A stretch of DNA of 21,452 nucleotides from Pyrinomonadaceae bacterium (GCA_013812565.1 JACCTF010000232.1:1-21452), one strand, 5' to 3'. Positions 7,383 to 15,655 are shown, numbered from the stretch's first letter. Notes: generated from the letters alone by a model not told the origin. A program made the numbers and translations.

Positions 7383-8432
7383 ATGCGCGGAGAATTCGAT
7401 TTTATAAACTTTGTTCGGCGACAAACCGAGAAGAAACAGCGTCCGAGCGGGCTTGCGATGGGGATCGGTGACGACGCGGCTGTTGTCACCGCGCGTCCGG
7501 GAAACACGTCCGTCGTCACGACCGACCTACTAATAGAAGATATAGACTTCCGCCGCCACTGGACGCCGCCACGCCTGCTTGGTCACAAAGCGCTTGCGGT
7601 ATCGCTCTCGGACATCGCCGCGATGGGCGCTCGCCCGCGATGGACCTTAATATCAATAGGTGTACCCAGCAGCGTTTGGAAAACGAACTTCCCCCAGGAA
7701 TTTTATCGGGGTTTCTTCGCGCTGGCTGACCAGTACGATGTCGCGCTCATCGGCGGCGACATCTCCGGCACTCCTGATCGCATCGTTGTCAACTCAACCG
7801 TGATAGGCGAAATGAAGCAGCAGCGTCACGTGCTACGTGCGGGCGCACGCTCCGGCGATCTCATCTTTGTGACCGGCAAGCTCGGCGGCGCGAGCGCGGG
7901 CCTTCGTTTGTTGGAAGCGGGCGGGCAGGCGCCCGACAACCATCCCAGTTCGCGGCCGAGTAAACGACGCGGATTTAATGCGCGCGAACTCGTCATGCTT
8001 CGACAGCTTTCCCCAACTCCGCGCGTAGGTTGGGGCATCCGGCTTGGCGAGCAGCGCTTGGCAACCGCAATGATCGACATCAGCGATGGGCTTTCGTCAG
8101 ACCTCACCCACCTGACTCAAGCGAGCGAAGTCGGCGCGACCATCGAGGTAGAGCGCATTCCCGTTGATCCGCTCGTTGAACAAGTCGGGATGAAAAACCA
8201 TGAGGCGCTGGCGCTTGCGTTGCACGGCGGCGAAGATTTCGAATTATTGTTTAGTGTGCGCCCACGTAACCGCGCTCGCGTGCCCAAAGAAGTTGACGGC
8301 GTGCCCGCGACATTGATCGGCGAAATAACAGATGAAGCCGGGCGTCTACAACTTCAGGAAGGTGGCCGCACACGCGTTTTGAAGCCACAAGGGTTTGTCC
8401 ACTTTGCCGGTAGAGGCCCGTCTCAAAAGTGA
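7383..8432 (+). CDS. thiL: Thiamine-monophosphate kinase (349 aa)
   Basis: Phosphorylates thiamine monophosphate to thiamine pyrophosphate with ATP, the last step of cofactor synthesis. Family motifs appear in order: MGIGDDAAVV near 26-35, TTDLLIED, the KALAVSLSDIAAMGARP helix, IGGDISG, VTGKLGGASAG, ATAMIDISDGLSSDL and HGGEDFELL. Length is slightly above the usual 310-340. The TTDLLIEDIDF segment differs from the commoner GVHF variant, but the metal-binding aspartates are kept. The start has no strong ribosome-binding site, and the gene begins 9 nt after the truncated aminotransferase stops. Translation may therefore depend on coupling with that reading frame, which could explain why the remnant's promoter and start are retained. 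Confidence 0.95.
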   Translation: MRGEFDFINFVRRQTEKKQRPSGLAMGIGDDAAVVTARPGNTSVVTTDLLIEDIDFRRHWTPPRLLGHKALAVSLSDIAAMGARPRWTLISIGVPSSVWKTNFPQEFYRGFFALADQYDVALIGGDISGTPDRIVVNSTVIGEMKQQRHVLRAGARSGDLIFVTGKLGGASAGLRLLEAGGQAPDNHPSSRPSKRRGFNARELVMLRQLSPTPRVGWGIRLGEQRLATAMIDISDGLSSDLTHLTQASEVGATIEVERIPVDPLVEQVGMKNHEALALALHGGEDFELLFSVRPRNRARVPKEVDGVPATLIGEITDEAGRLQLQEGGRTRVLKPQGFVHFAGRGPSQK

Positions 8433-8458
8433 TGAGTGATGAGTGATGAGTGATGAGT
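8431..8458. repeat. Tandem heptamer (GATGAGT)x4 overlapping the thiL stop codon
   Basis: Four perfect copies of GATGAGT at 8431-8437, 8438-8444, 8445-8451 and 8452-8458. The first overlaps the TGA of thiL (8430-8432). Copy-number change would not alter the protein, since the stop lies in the first unit. Confidence 0.9.
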
Positions 8459-8502
8459 CGGAAGGCAGCAGTGCAGGGTTTAAATGATGTGCTGACATAT
8501 CA

Positions 8503-8564
8503 AAGTCCGAAGTCGAAACCATTCTTGCCCTCACTTCGGACATCGGACTTCCTACTTCGGACTT
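8503..8564. repeat. Inverted repeat AAGTCCGAAGT / ACTTCGGACTT
   Basis: AAGTCCGAAGT (8503-8513) is the exact reverse complement of ACTTCGGACTT (8554-8564), and a partial copy (ACTTCGGACATCGGACTT) starts at 8533. It lies between convergent thiL and the SH3 lipoprotein gene and may serve as a bidirectional transcription-ending hairpin. The word AGTCCGAAGTCG recurs at the far right end of the window, after 21418. Confidence 0.75.
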
Positions 8565-8614
8565 ATTTGCTTGGTCCGCGTCACAGTCTTGAGGGGCGGC
8601 GAAGAAACGCGAGA

Positions 8615-9796
8615 TCACTTCTTTTTATTCTTTGGTATCACGCTTATTGACTCAATTTTGAGCGATCCTCTTTCGTTTCGGAAAACCTTAAATGCCGCTT
8701 CATGCTCCTGACCATCATCTTTTATAAATCTTACAGTGAATATCTTGCCGCCATTGCGTTCTTCCACACGCAGCGGTAACCGACCGCGTACGTCCGGGCT
8801 ACGGTAAGCCGTATAGTGCTCTTGTTTATTTTTGTCGTAACCGAGGACATAGATCCGATCAAAATCCACCTGATCCGCCGTTGTGGAATCACTGGAGCTA
8901 CTTTTCTCAAGAATCACCCAACTGCCCGGTTGAGTATCGCTTGTTGTTTCTTTGTTTTTGGAGACCGAAGGCACACCGTTTACACCATCATTGTCAAGTC
9001 TTTGCCAAGCGACGAACTCGCGTCCCGTGCGGTAGAAGATAATATCGCTCGGGACGGTTAACTCAACCTGCTTACCAAAGATCCAACCCGCGGGAGCAGG
9101 TGAGATGGGCGGCGTAGCGAGCGGGAGCCGCACTTTGTACCACAACTCGTTCGAATCTTCCGGAACTTTCGGAGCCTCAATATCACCCCGCCTTCCGCCG
9201 CGCCGTGCGGCCCCCGGCTTCGGCGCATCATCGCTTTCGGCCGCCTCAGAAGTTCGAGGCTTGGGCACATACTTCCAGCCGACGATGTCAAACTCAACGC
9301 CCGCGTCTAGTTTCATCAGGATGTTGTCATCCGCGTTCCTGTCCGGTGATAAACGTAGATTCGTGTTGGCGCGAAGCTGGCCGGTTGCTTGGGTTGGCGT
9401 GTTCTCGTCTTCACTCGCCAGCCGCCGCGAACGGTCAAGCAACTCTTCGGACATGATGTTGCGCGATTCAATCCAGCCCTCCGTGTCATCCGCCCGAACG
9501 CGTAACCATTGTTCGCCATTCTCTGTGGTAGTCGCCTCAAGAATGTCTACCATATCGCCGCGCTCGACTGCTAATAGATCGGCCGCCACAACCGCCGTCG
9601 AGCTGCGGATCTGCGCGCGGCGAGCTGTCACAGCGCCGGTGCTCTCTTTTTTGGCGAACGTCTCACACCCACTAACGCCGACGGCAGTCACACACAGAAG
9701 CAACCATGCCGCTCCGTTCATGCTGCTTTGCCGACGACGGAAGACTTTCAATCTTAATAAGAACGTTTGTTCACCGAATGTCATACCTCTAAACAT
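8615..9796 (-). CDS. SH3-domain lipoprotein (393 aa)
   Basis: Predicted membrane-anchored periplasmic or outer-membrane lipoprotein. A signal peptide (WLLLCVTAVG) ends in the lipobox VSGC, with Cys44 as the lipidated residue. Two bacterial SH3-like (SH3b) segments follow: about 58-115 (LLAVERGDMVDILEA ... WLRVRADDTEGWIESR) and about 138-250 (LRANTNLRLSP ... GWIFGKQVEL). The second is interrupted by a charged, low-complexity insert near 178-215 rich in Glu, Asp, Arg and Gly. The C-terminal part is a beta-rich region of unknown type. SH3b domains usually bind peptidoglycan peptides, suggesting a wall-associated role. Several starts are possible (ATG at 9796, 9784 or 9721); none has a well-spaced ribosome-binding site. 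It lies downstream of a secreted peptidase with a small overlapping ORF between. Confidence 0.8.
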   Translation of the reverse strand: MFRGMTFGEQTFLLRLKVFRRRQSSMNGAAWLLLCVTAVGVSGCETFAKKESTGAVTARRAQIRSSTAVVAADLLAVERGDMVDILEATTTENGEQWLRVRADDTEGWIESRNIMSEELLDRSRRLASEDENTPTQATGQLRANTNLRLSPDRNADDNILMKLDAGVEFDIVGWKYVPKPRTSEAAESDDAPKPGAARRGGRRGDIEAPKVPEDSNELWYKVRLPLATPPISPAPAGWIFGKQVELTVPSDIIFYRTGREFVAWQRLDNDGVNGVPSVSKNKETTSDTQPGSWVILEKSSSSDSTTADQVDFDRIYVLGYDKNKQEHYTAYRSPDVRGRLPLRVEERNGGKIFTVRFIKDDGQEHEAAFKVFRNERGSLKIESISVIPKNKKK

Positions 9797-9989
9797 CCTT
9801 TGTGCCTCGACTCAACAACTCGTTATAGCTTTCAAGAAAACGGGTTTGGAGCGTTGCCTTCGGGCGGGTTGTGCGACGTGGGAAAGCATCTCGAATAAAG
9901 TCGGTACTCCAAACCGTTATCCTTCTAATCTTTCGCTTGAAATCTATACCTTCACGCTTTTTACTCAGCTCTTCCTTTGTTCGACTCAC
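9789..9989 (-). CDS. Possible small protein (66 aa) bridging the peptidase and the SH3 lipoprotein
   Basis: A GTG-initiated frame whose GTGA start overlaps the TGA of the upstream peptidase by 3 nt (GTG 9989-9987, stop 9988-9986). Its TAG stop overlaps the first possible ATG of the SH3 lipoprotein by 8 nt. GGACGGA lies just upstream of the start. The product is basic and helical (KEELSKKREGI, then KRKIRRITVW, FIRDAFPRRTT, FLESYNELLS), with no signal peptide and no family I recognise. The exact tiling between neighbours suggests translational coupling, but a short chance ORF cannot be excluded. Confidence 0.35.
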   Translation of the reverse strand: MSRTKEELSKKREGIDFKRKIRRITVWSTDFIRDAFPRRTTRPKATLQTRFLESYNELLSRGTKDV

Positions 9990-11455
9990 TCCGTCCTTTC
10001 CTTCAAAACAGAGCTTGCTCTTACGTCGTAGCCGAACTGCTTTAGTAGCTCGCGTTGCCGACGATCTAGTGGCTCGGCGACGGCGATGCGGGTCTGTGCG
10101 CCCGGTCGTTCTGCCCTCAAGCCGAACAACGTGATAATCTTTTCCAACTCAATCACATCAACATTTTCGATGTACCGCCGCGTGATCTCCCGCATACCAC
10201 TCTCACTATTCAAAGCTTCCAGCACGGCAGAGTTTCCTTCCGTTCGCCGGCTCTCTGTCGCATGGCGACGAAAGAGGTTTCGGTAAACGTCGTCCAGCGA
10301 TCTCTTTCCTTTTGTCTGCTGCCGTAATGTTAAGTCGTAGAGGAATGCGACCAACATGCCCTTATTGTAAACAAGCGCCGCGTTCCCGTTCCAACGTTGC
10401 CGCGAAGCATCAAGCAAACTTATCTTCTCGCGATGGCTTGCCGATAAATAACCGTCGAACGCACGCCCCATCGCGTTGAGGTAGTCGTGGAAAAACAACT
10501 GGCCCAGACGCATGCTCATACGCATCGCTTGGTAGAGCGTGAATCCTTCATAAAACCAATCGTATTGACCGTCCAGAGCGAGCTTGTTTGGCACCCACAA
10601 ATGAAACAGTTCGTGGGCTAACGGCACGCTCAATCTGGCTAACGCCTCGTGTTTAGAGGCCGCTTGCCCGGCGAGAAATATCACGGTCGAGCCGCGCGTT
10701 TCGGCGCTCCATCGGTGTGGAGGCACCGGCTGGGGAAACGGCGCGAGGATCAGCATTGCCTGATGGCCTGGCGGGCTACCGGCAGCTTCTCTACACTGTT
10801 TAAGGATGTCTGATGCCGTGTTTAATACATCTTCATCTACGAAGGCCCACTTCCCCGCCGCGATCATCTTGAACTCCGTTGACTTGATGCGCGTACGCTG
10901 CTCACGCAAATCTTGTCCGACAAAGAAGACCGCTTCATCCGCATCAGTAATGTCGAACTGTCCCGCCTCGTCCTCTCGCACAACTGAGCCAACAAACCAG
11001 TTCGTCGGCAAAGTGAAGCTTACCTTAACGTTTGTTCGAACCTTGGGCAGCAGATCGCCGAGCATCAGTAAGCCATGCTCACCGGCAAGCCACGAAATGT
11101 GCGCAGCATCTGTCGGCGGGGTGGGCGGATTCAACCGAACCTCATAACGAAATGTGGTCGCCCGGCGCGCCGCTTGATACTCACCCGAAGCGATTTTACG
11201 AACCGGCACATCTGCGCCGCTCATATCAGCAAAGGTTACATTCTCGATTCTTGCGGCGATGTTCATCACGCCCGCATAAGAATCACGAAATGACAAACGA
11301 CTAACGGGTTGCTCTCCCTCGATCCGAATGCGGGGCGGATCAAGCGAAACAATTTGGATGCGCGCCTTTAAAGACTGGGCTTCTGCAATGTTCGCTGCGC
11401 AAAAGACGACGAGCAGCGTGACCATCACGCCGCGGAAGCGACTAACACCCCGCAT
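9986..11455 (-). CDS. Secreted M61-like gluzincin metallopeptidase (489 aa)
   Basis: Predicted exported zinc peptidase. Starting at ATG 11455, a basic n-region (RGVSRFRG) and hydrophobic core (VMVTLLVVFCAANIA) end at AEA-QS, a good signal peptidase I site. An N-terminal beta domain (about 30-200) precedes the catalytic part, where HELFH (about 281-285) and the downstream YEGFTLY glutamate (about 303) form the HExxH...E zinc site. The spacing is that of M1/M61 gluzincins; the HELFHLWVPN context best matches M61 (glycyl aminopeptidase-like). No PDZ domain is visible, unlike many M61 members. A longer TTG frame from 11536 lacks a ribosome-binding site and would bury the signal peptide. It heads a minus-strand run with a small ORF and an SH3 lipoprotein. 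Confidence 0.82.
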   Translation of the reverse strand: MRGVSRFRGVMVTLLVVFCAANIAEAQSLKARIQIVSLDPPRIRIEGEQPVSRLSFRDSYAGVMNIAARIENVTFADMSGADVPVRKIASGEYQAARRATTFRYEVRLNPPTPPTDAAHISWLAGEHGLLMLGDLLPKVRTNVKVSFTLPTNWFVGSVVREDEAGQFDITDADEAVFFVGQDLREQRTRIKSTEFKMIAAGKWAFVDEDVLNTASDILKQCREAAGSPPGHQAMLILAPFPQPVPPHRWSAETRGSTVIFLAGQAASKHEALARLSVPLAHELFHLWVPNKLALDGQYDWFYEGFTLYQAMRMSMRLGQLFFHDYLNAMGRAFDGYLSASHREKISLLDASRQRWNGNAALVYNKGMLVAFLYDLTLRQQTKGKRSLDDVYRNLFRRHATESRRTEGNSAVLEALNSESGMREITRRYIENVDVIELEKIITLFGLRAERPGAQTRIAVAEPLDRRQRELLKQFGYDVRASSVLKERTE

Positions 11456-11895
11456 CACTGCGCTAAGCCGATGGGCGAGTATCTGTTTACTAAGGATCGG
11501 ACAATGAGTTTGCAAGTTCACTTGTTTGGAGGGCAACCGACATAAGGAGACGTTAGCGGTTCAACCGTTCGATAACTCCGGTCATGCGGAATCATACCGC
11601 TTAAGGTCGCCGAATGTAGCACAGTGAATTACAGGATGACCAGCAACTCCGAATACCGCCGGGGTCATTCAGTTTTTCACACGATAAAGAGACCCTCAAC
11701 AGCCACGAGGTCCAAGATGCCAAGCGCACCAAGGCTTCTCAACCAGCCGTTATAATCTCGGTGTGCTTGTCGTCACGGCGGTTCATTGTTTGGAGAGTGG
11801 ATGATCCGGCTTTTTGCACGGTGTTTGACTCACCGCTTGCGCTTGCCTAGACTTCCCTGGTTAAAACCTTTGTCCCCTTGCCGGTCCAAGTAAAA
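11456..11895. other. Divergent intergenic region between the M61-like peptidase and cysS
   Basis: About 440 bp with no convincing gene. It holds the cysS promoter at 11825-11853 and an isolated TATAAT at 11751-11756 with no matching -35. CGGTG (about 11819) and CACCG (about 11830) form a small palindrome overlapping the cysS -35. No RNA element or riboswitch was recognised. Confidence 0.6.
11825..11853 (+). promoter_or_regulatory. Promoter for cysS
   Basis: TTGACT (11825-11830, 5/6) and TAGACT (11848-11853, 4/6) are spaced exactly 17 nt apart. A transcript starting near 11860 would have a leader of about 36 nt before the ATG at 11896. Confidence 0.5.
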
Positions 11896-13296
11896 ATGCT
11901 GAAATTTTACAACACACTTTCGGGTCAACTAGAAGATTTTCGCCCGCTTCGCGAAGGTGAAGTGGGCATATATTCCTGCGGCCCCACCGTCTGGAGCTTC
12001 GCGCAGATCGGCAATTTCCGCTCGTTTATCTTTGCCGACATCCTGCGCCGCTATCTGGAGTTCAAAGGCTTTCGCGTCACGCATGTGATGAACATCACGG
12101 ACGTCGAAGACCGCATCATCGCTCGCTCGCAAGAAAACGGTATCACCATTGACGAATACACCGCGCAGTATATCGAGGCGCTGTGGGAAGACTTTGATGC
12201 CCTCGGTTGTGCCCGGCCTCATGTCGTCCCGCGTGCCACACGTCATATCCCCGAGATGGTCAACATCATCGAGCAGCTTATCGAACGGAGTCACGCCTAC
12301 AAGTCAGACGGTTCAGTCTATTACCGCATCGGTTCATTTCCCTTGTACGGCAAACTATCCAAAATCAACTTGGCAGGCAACGTCGCCGGCGCGAGCGAAC
12401 GCATCGACACCGACCGGTATGAAAAAGAGGATGTGCGTGATTTCGCTTTATGGAAAGCGGCTGGCTCGCCGGAAGAGATCGCCTGGGACACGAGTCTCGG
12501 GCGCGGGCGACCCGGCTGGCACATCGAGTGCTCCGCGATGTCGATGAAGTATCTCGGCGAGACATTCGACATTCACGCGGGCGGCATCGACCTTGTCTTT
12601 CCGCATCATGAGAACGAGATCGCGCAGAGCGAAGGCGCGACCGGGAAACCGTTCGTCCGCTACTGGCTTCACGCCGAACACTTAAAAGTGGACGGCGAAA
12701 CGATGTCGAAGTCGAAGGGCAACTACTACACGTATCGCGACCTCACCGCGCTCGGGTTTTCGCCCGTCGCCATTCGCTATTTTTTGTTGAGCGTGCCGTA
12801 TCGCAAACAACTCAACTTCACGCTCGAAGCTTTGGGCGGCGTGGAGAAGACAGTCGAGAATCTCCAAGATTTCCATGCCCGCTTGATTGAAACACGCACC
12901 GAGCCGGGAACTAATTCAATACTGAATAAAGCGGTGAAGCGCGCTTTAGAAGAATTTGAACTCGGCCTCGATGATGATCTCAACACATCTGTCGCCCTCG
13001 CCGCGATTCATACGCTCTCACGCGAAGTAAACACCGCGCTTGATAATTGCCAGTTGCGCGAGGATGACAAACGCGAAGTGCTTGCCTTGATCGAACGCTT
13101 TGATTCCGTGCTGAACATCTTCGGTCGAGTCGAACCCCCGATGCTCGACGAAGAAGTTCAACGGTTAATCGATGATCGTCAAGAAGCGCGCCGACGCCGC
13201 GACTGGTCGCGCGCCGACGCGATCCGCAACGATTTATCACACCGCGGCATTCTGCTGGAAGACACTAGAGACGGCGTGCGCTGGAAACGACGCTGA
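11896..13296 (+). CDS. cysS: Cysteinyl-tRNA synthetase (466 aa) with a variant HIGH motif
   Basis: Charges tRNA-Cys with cysteine in the cytoplasm. Class I fold with the family start MLKFYNTLSGQ. Zinc-site residues are Cys28 (YSCGPTVW), Cys212 (WHIECSAM), His237 and Glu241 (FPHHENEIA). GGIDLVFPHHENE and the C-terminal DALSON-type helical region are intact. Two signatures deviate: the HIGN-type motif reads AQIGNFRS, with Gln37 in place of the first His (codon CAG), and the KMSKS loop reads TMSKS (269-273). Length is normal, and the rest of the protein shows no decay. I prefer the ATG at 11896 over the TTG at 11878 because it gives the canonical N-terminus; no clear ribosome-binding site precedes either. 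It is the only cysS in the window; whether a second copy exists is unknown. Confidence 0.95.
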   Translation: MLKFYNTLSGQLEDFRPLREGEVGIYSCGPTVWSFAQIGNFRSFIFADILRRYLEFKGFRVTHVMNITDVEDRIIARSQENGITIDEYTAQYIEALWEDFDALGCARPHVVPRATRHIPEMVNIIEQLIERSHAYKSDGSVYYRIGSFPLYGKLSKINLAGNVAGASERIDTDRYEKEDVRDFALWKAAGSPEEIAWDTSLGRGRPGWHIECSAMSMKYLGETFDIHAGGIDLVFPHHENEIAQSEGATGKPFVRYWLHAEHLKVDGETMSKSKGNYYTYRDLTALGFSPVAIRYFLLSVPYRKQLNFTLEALGGVEKTVENLQDFHARLIETRTEPGTNSILNKAVKRALEEFELGLDDDLNTSVALAAIHTLSREVNTALDNCQLREDDKREVLALIERFDSVLNIFGRVEPPMLDEEVQRLIDDRQEARRRRDWSRADAIRNDLSHRGILLEDTRDGVRWKRR

Positions 13297-13395
13297 CGCC
13301 CGGATCAGCAACTGATTCGCAGTAGCAATATATGCGGTACACCTTTCTATCAAGATAATGCCGCAGCAACCACTCACTGCTTTAGGAGATTCTTA

Positions 13396-14037
13396 ATGTT
13401 CACACGTGCTTTGTTGTTACTGCTCTGCCTCAGCGTCACGAGTTTCGGGCAAACGCAGGTCCAGCCATCAAATGCGGAAACGCGGAGTTCTACCGCGCCT
13501 GCACCAGCATCAACGGCTAATCCCAATACCGCGCAGTATGAGTATCGTGTTCTCGCCACTAGCAAAACTTCCACGCTGCAAAATGAGTTGAATGATGCCG
13601 CCCAGGCAGGCTTCCGCTTTGAGGGCGTAATGGGCGGCGCAACCAGCTTTGGTGGTTCAGAAGGGGTCGTCGTAATGTCGCGCAACACAGCCTCTAATGA
13701 AATGCGCTACGAGTACAAACTTCTGGCGACCAAGAAAACTTCTACCATGCAGAAAGAGTTGCAGGAAGCAGGCGGGGCGGGTTTTGATTACCGCGGGCAA
13801 ACTATCTTCAACACGACGTTTGGCGGTCAAGAGGTGGTCGTCGTCCTGGAACGTCCGCGCGGCGCTGATACCAGGCGTGTTGAGTACAAGTTGTTCGCGA
13901 CATCCAAGACCTCAACTATGCAGAAAGAGTTGCAGGAAGCCGGCAAAGAAGGCTTCGCTTATGCTGGCATCACCGTGGCTGAAACCTTCTTCGGCGGAAG
14001 TGAATTGGTTGTCATCCTCCGCAAACCGAGAAGTTGA
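13396..14037 (+). CDS. Secreted protein of three tandem DUF4177-like repeats (213 aa)
   Basis: A signal peptide ([15 protein letters not shown], cut before QT) and a Ser/Thr/Pro/Ala-rich linker (20-47) precede three copies of a 48-residue unit at 48-95, 105-152 and 162-209. Each unit begins [Y/V]EY[K/R], has ATxKTST-x-Q-x-EL-x-x-A in the middle and G-F-x-[YF]-x-G, and ends FGGxE-x-VV[VI] then [ML]xR or LRK. The strand-helix-strand pattern with a helix ending in AxxxGF resembles DUF4177 (YEYK...L...GWEL). Units 2 and 3 share [12 protein letters not shown] and look like the most recent duplication. GGAG precedes the ATG at a good distance. The function is unknown; export and regular spacing suggest a periplasmic or surface binding scaffold. 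It lies 99 nt after cysS with no functional link. Confidence 0.8.
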   Translation: MFTRALLLLLCLSVTSFGQTQVQPSNAETRSSTAPAPASTANPNTAQYEYRVLATSKTSTLQNELNDAAQAGFRFEGVMGGATSFGGSEGVVVMSRNTASNEMRYEYKLLATKKTSTMQKELQEAGGAGFDYRGQTIFNTTFGGQEVVVVLERPRGADTRRVEYKLFATSKTSTMQKELQEAGKEGFAYAGITVAETFFGGSELVVILRKPRS

Positions 14038-14139
14038 TGAAGTTGATCCTTCGAACAGGTTCGGGTATGCTCAACCTTGATGGTGCTTCGCGTTATGTGC
14101 AAACTTCAAATCATCTATCTTCGTCCACTTGATCGCCGC

Positions 14140-14161
14140 GTTAATCTCTTTGCGGATTAAC
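14140..14161. promoter_or_regulatory. Candidate operator GTTAATC-N8-GATTAAC
   Basis: Perfect 7-bp arms (14140-14146 and 14155-14161) about 90 nt upstream of the class III aminotransferase ATG. Symmetry and position suit a dimeric regulator, but no promoter hexamers could be assigned around it. The rest of the 212-bp gap shows nothing clear. Confidence 0.3.
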
Positions 14162-14249
14162 CGCTTGCCCTTCTCTTTCCTCTAAGCATCTTCCACGCCG
14201 TTTCCAACACACCAACGTTGCCTTGTCGCTTCGACAAAGGAGAGTATCC

Positions 14250-15605
14250 ATGTCCACACTTGCACCACCCAAGAGACCAGAAATCAAAACCGCTTTGCCT
14301 GGTCCAAATGCCAAGCAGATCATTGAAGCCGACCAGCAGTTTGTCACACCATCGTACCCACGTCCCTCTTTCAAGTTAGTTGCCGAGCGCGCCGAAGGCG
14401 TTTGGGTTGAGGACGTAGACGGCAACATCTTTCTCGACTGCAACGCCGGAGTAGCCGTCTGTTCAACTGGTCATTGTCACCCGGAAGTCGTCCGCGCAAT
14501 TCAGGAACAAGCCGCACAGCTCATACACATGTGCGGCACGGATTACTACTACCGGCATATGCCGGACCTCGCGCGCAAACTCGACGAGATCACCCCTGTC
14601 CCACGACCTACGCGCACGCACTTTGCCAACAGCGGCACCGAAGCGGTTGAAACCGCGTTGAAGCTGGCGATGCACGCCACGGGGCGCGAACGGTTCATCG
14701 CCTTCTTCAACAGCTTTCACGGGCGCACGCTCGGTTCACTTTCATTGACCTCATCAAGAGTGGCACAGCGACGCGGCTTTCGCCGTCAAGCACTTGATGT
14801 AACGCATGTGCCTTATGCTTACTGTGCGCGCTGCCCGTTTAATCTCGGTCGCTGCGCAGATGGTTCGTGCTGCTTGGGCGGACTCGACTGGATTGAGAAT
14901 CGTTTATTCAAAACTACTCTGCCGCCGGAAGAATGTGCCGCGATTGTCGTTGAATGTGTGCAGGGAGAAGGCGGCTACGTGCCTGCGCCCCGTGAGTTTC
15001 TGCAAGGTCTGCGACGCATCTGCGACGAGCATGGAATTCTGCTGATCGTTGACGAAGTGCAGTCAGGCATGGGTCGCACGGGCAAGATGTTTGCCTCAGA
15101 CCACTACGATTTGAAGCCTGACATTATATGCATTGCGAAGGGGATCGCATCGGGCTTGCCGCTCGGCGTGTGCGTGGCACGCGCTGATTTGATGGACTGG
15201 AAACCCGGCGCGCATGCTTCGACCTTTGGCGGAAATCCCGTGGCGATAGCTGCGGCGCTGAAGACAATTGAACTACTTGAACGCGAGTTGGTCAAAAATA
15301 GCCACGAGGTTGGCGAGTATCTCCAGCAAGGATTGCGTAAACTGATGGGGAAGCACGATTGCATCGGAGAGGTGCGTGGGCTTGGACTGATGGTTGGCGT
15401 TGAGTTTGTCGAGGATCGTGTTTCAATGAAACCTGCGCCCGAATTGCGTGACCGCATCGAACATGAATCGTTTGATCGCGGACTCATTCTATTAGGGGCC
15501 GGGCAGAACACAATCCGCTGGTCGCCGCCGCTCGTCATCACACGCGAGAACATCGATGTCGCATTAGAGATTTTCGATGAAGCGATTGCCGCAGCGGATG
15601 CATAA
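14250..15605 (+). CDS. Class III PLP aminotransferase (acetylornithine/4-aminobutyrate type, 451 aa)
   Basis: Fold type I PLP enzyme that moves an omega-amino group to a keto acid. NSGTEAVETALKLA (127-140) binds the PLP phosphate, and NSFHGRTLG (154-162) supplies the ring-stacking region. Asp268 in IVDEVQSGMGRTG contacts the pyridine nitrogen, Lys297 in CIAKGIASGLPLG forms the Schiff base, and STFGGNP (324-330) completes the site. An insert at 189-210 carries five cysteines (YCARCPFNLGRC, then SCC); a similar YCYRCPF segment occurs in archaeal-type ornithine/GABA aminotransferases as I recall. It probably acts on GABA, ornithine or lysine; the substrate cannot be fixed. AAAGGAGA precedes the ATG at 14250, so I reject the longer frame from 14223. 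A large palindrome overlaps its stop codon. Confidence 0.92.
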   Translation: MSTLAPPKRPEIKTALPGPNAKQIIEADQQFVTPSYPRPSFKLVAERAEGVWVEDVDGNIFLDCNAGVAVCSTGHCHPEVVRAIQEQAAQLIHMCGTDYYYRHMPDLARKLDEITPVPRPTRTHFANSGTEAVETALKLAMHATGRERFIAFFNSFHGRTLGSLSLTSSRVAQRRGFRRQALDVTHVPYAYCARCPFNLGRCADGSCCLGGLDWIENRLFKTTLPPEECAAIVVECVQGEGGYVPAPREFLQGLRRICDEHGILLIVDEVQSGMGRTGKMFASDHYDLKPDIICIAKGIASGLPLGVCVARADLMDWKPGAHASTFGGNPVAIAAALKTIELLERELVKNSHEVGEYLQQGLRKLMGKHDCIGEVRGLGLMVGVEFVEDRVSMKPAPELRDRIEHESFDRGLILLGAGQNTIRWSPPLVITRENIDVALEIFDEAIAAADA

Positions 15606-15655
15606 CGCTGCGGATAAGCTGCGGCATTGTCATGCTGCAGCTTATCCGCAGCGTT
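15604..15655. repeat. Perfect 19-bp palindrome, attC-like upstream cassette junction
   Basis: AACGCTGCGGATAAGCTGC (15604-15622) is the exact reverse complement of 15637-15655, with a 14-nt loop. It starts inside the TAA of the class III aminotransferase. Box positions follow attC: GCATAAC as R'', then 6 nt, GAT, AAGCTG; and on the right CAGCTTAT, 5 nt, GC, GTT. Unlike a functional attC, the arms pair fully, with no unpaired spacer and no extrahelical bases. Its terminal GTT is the left boundary of the cassette described next. It may be a degenerate or symmetrised attC, or just a strong 3' hairpin. Confidence 0.7.

Noticed and set aside
8431..8458. (GATGAGT)x4 as a CRISPR-like array
   Set aside because: The units are 7 bp and contiguous with no spacers; it is a simple tandem repeat.
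9105..10031. 308-aa plus-strand ORF opposite the SH3 lipoprotein
   Set aside because: Antisense shadow of a gene with a lipobox and SH3 domains; no start signals and no known motifs.
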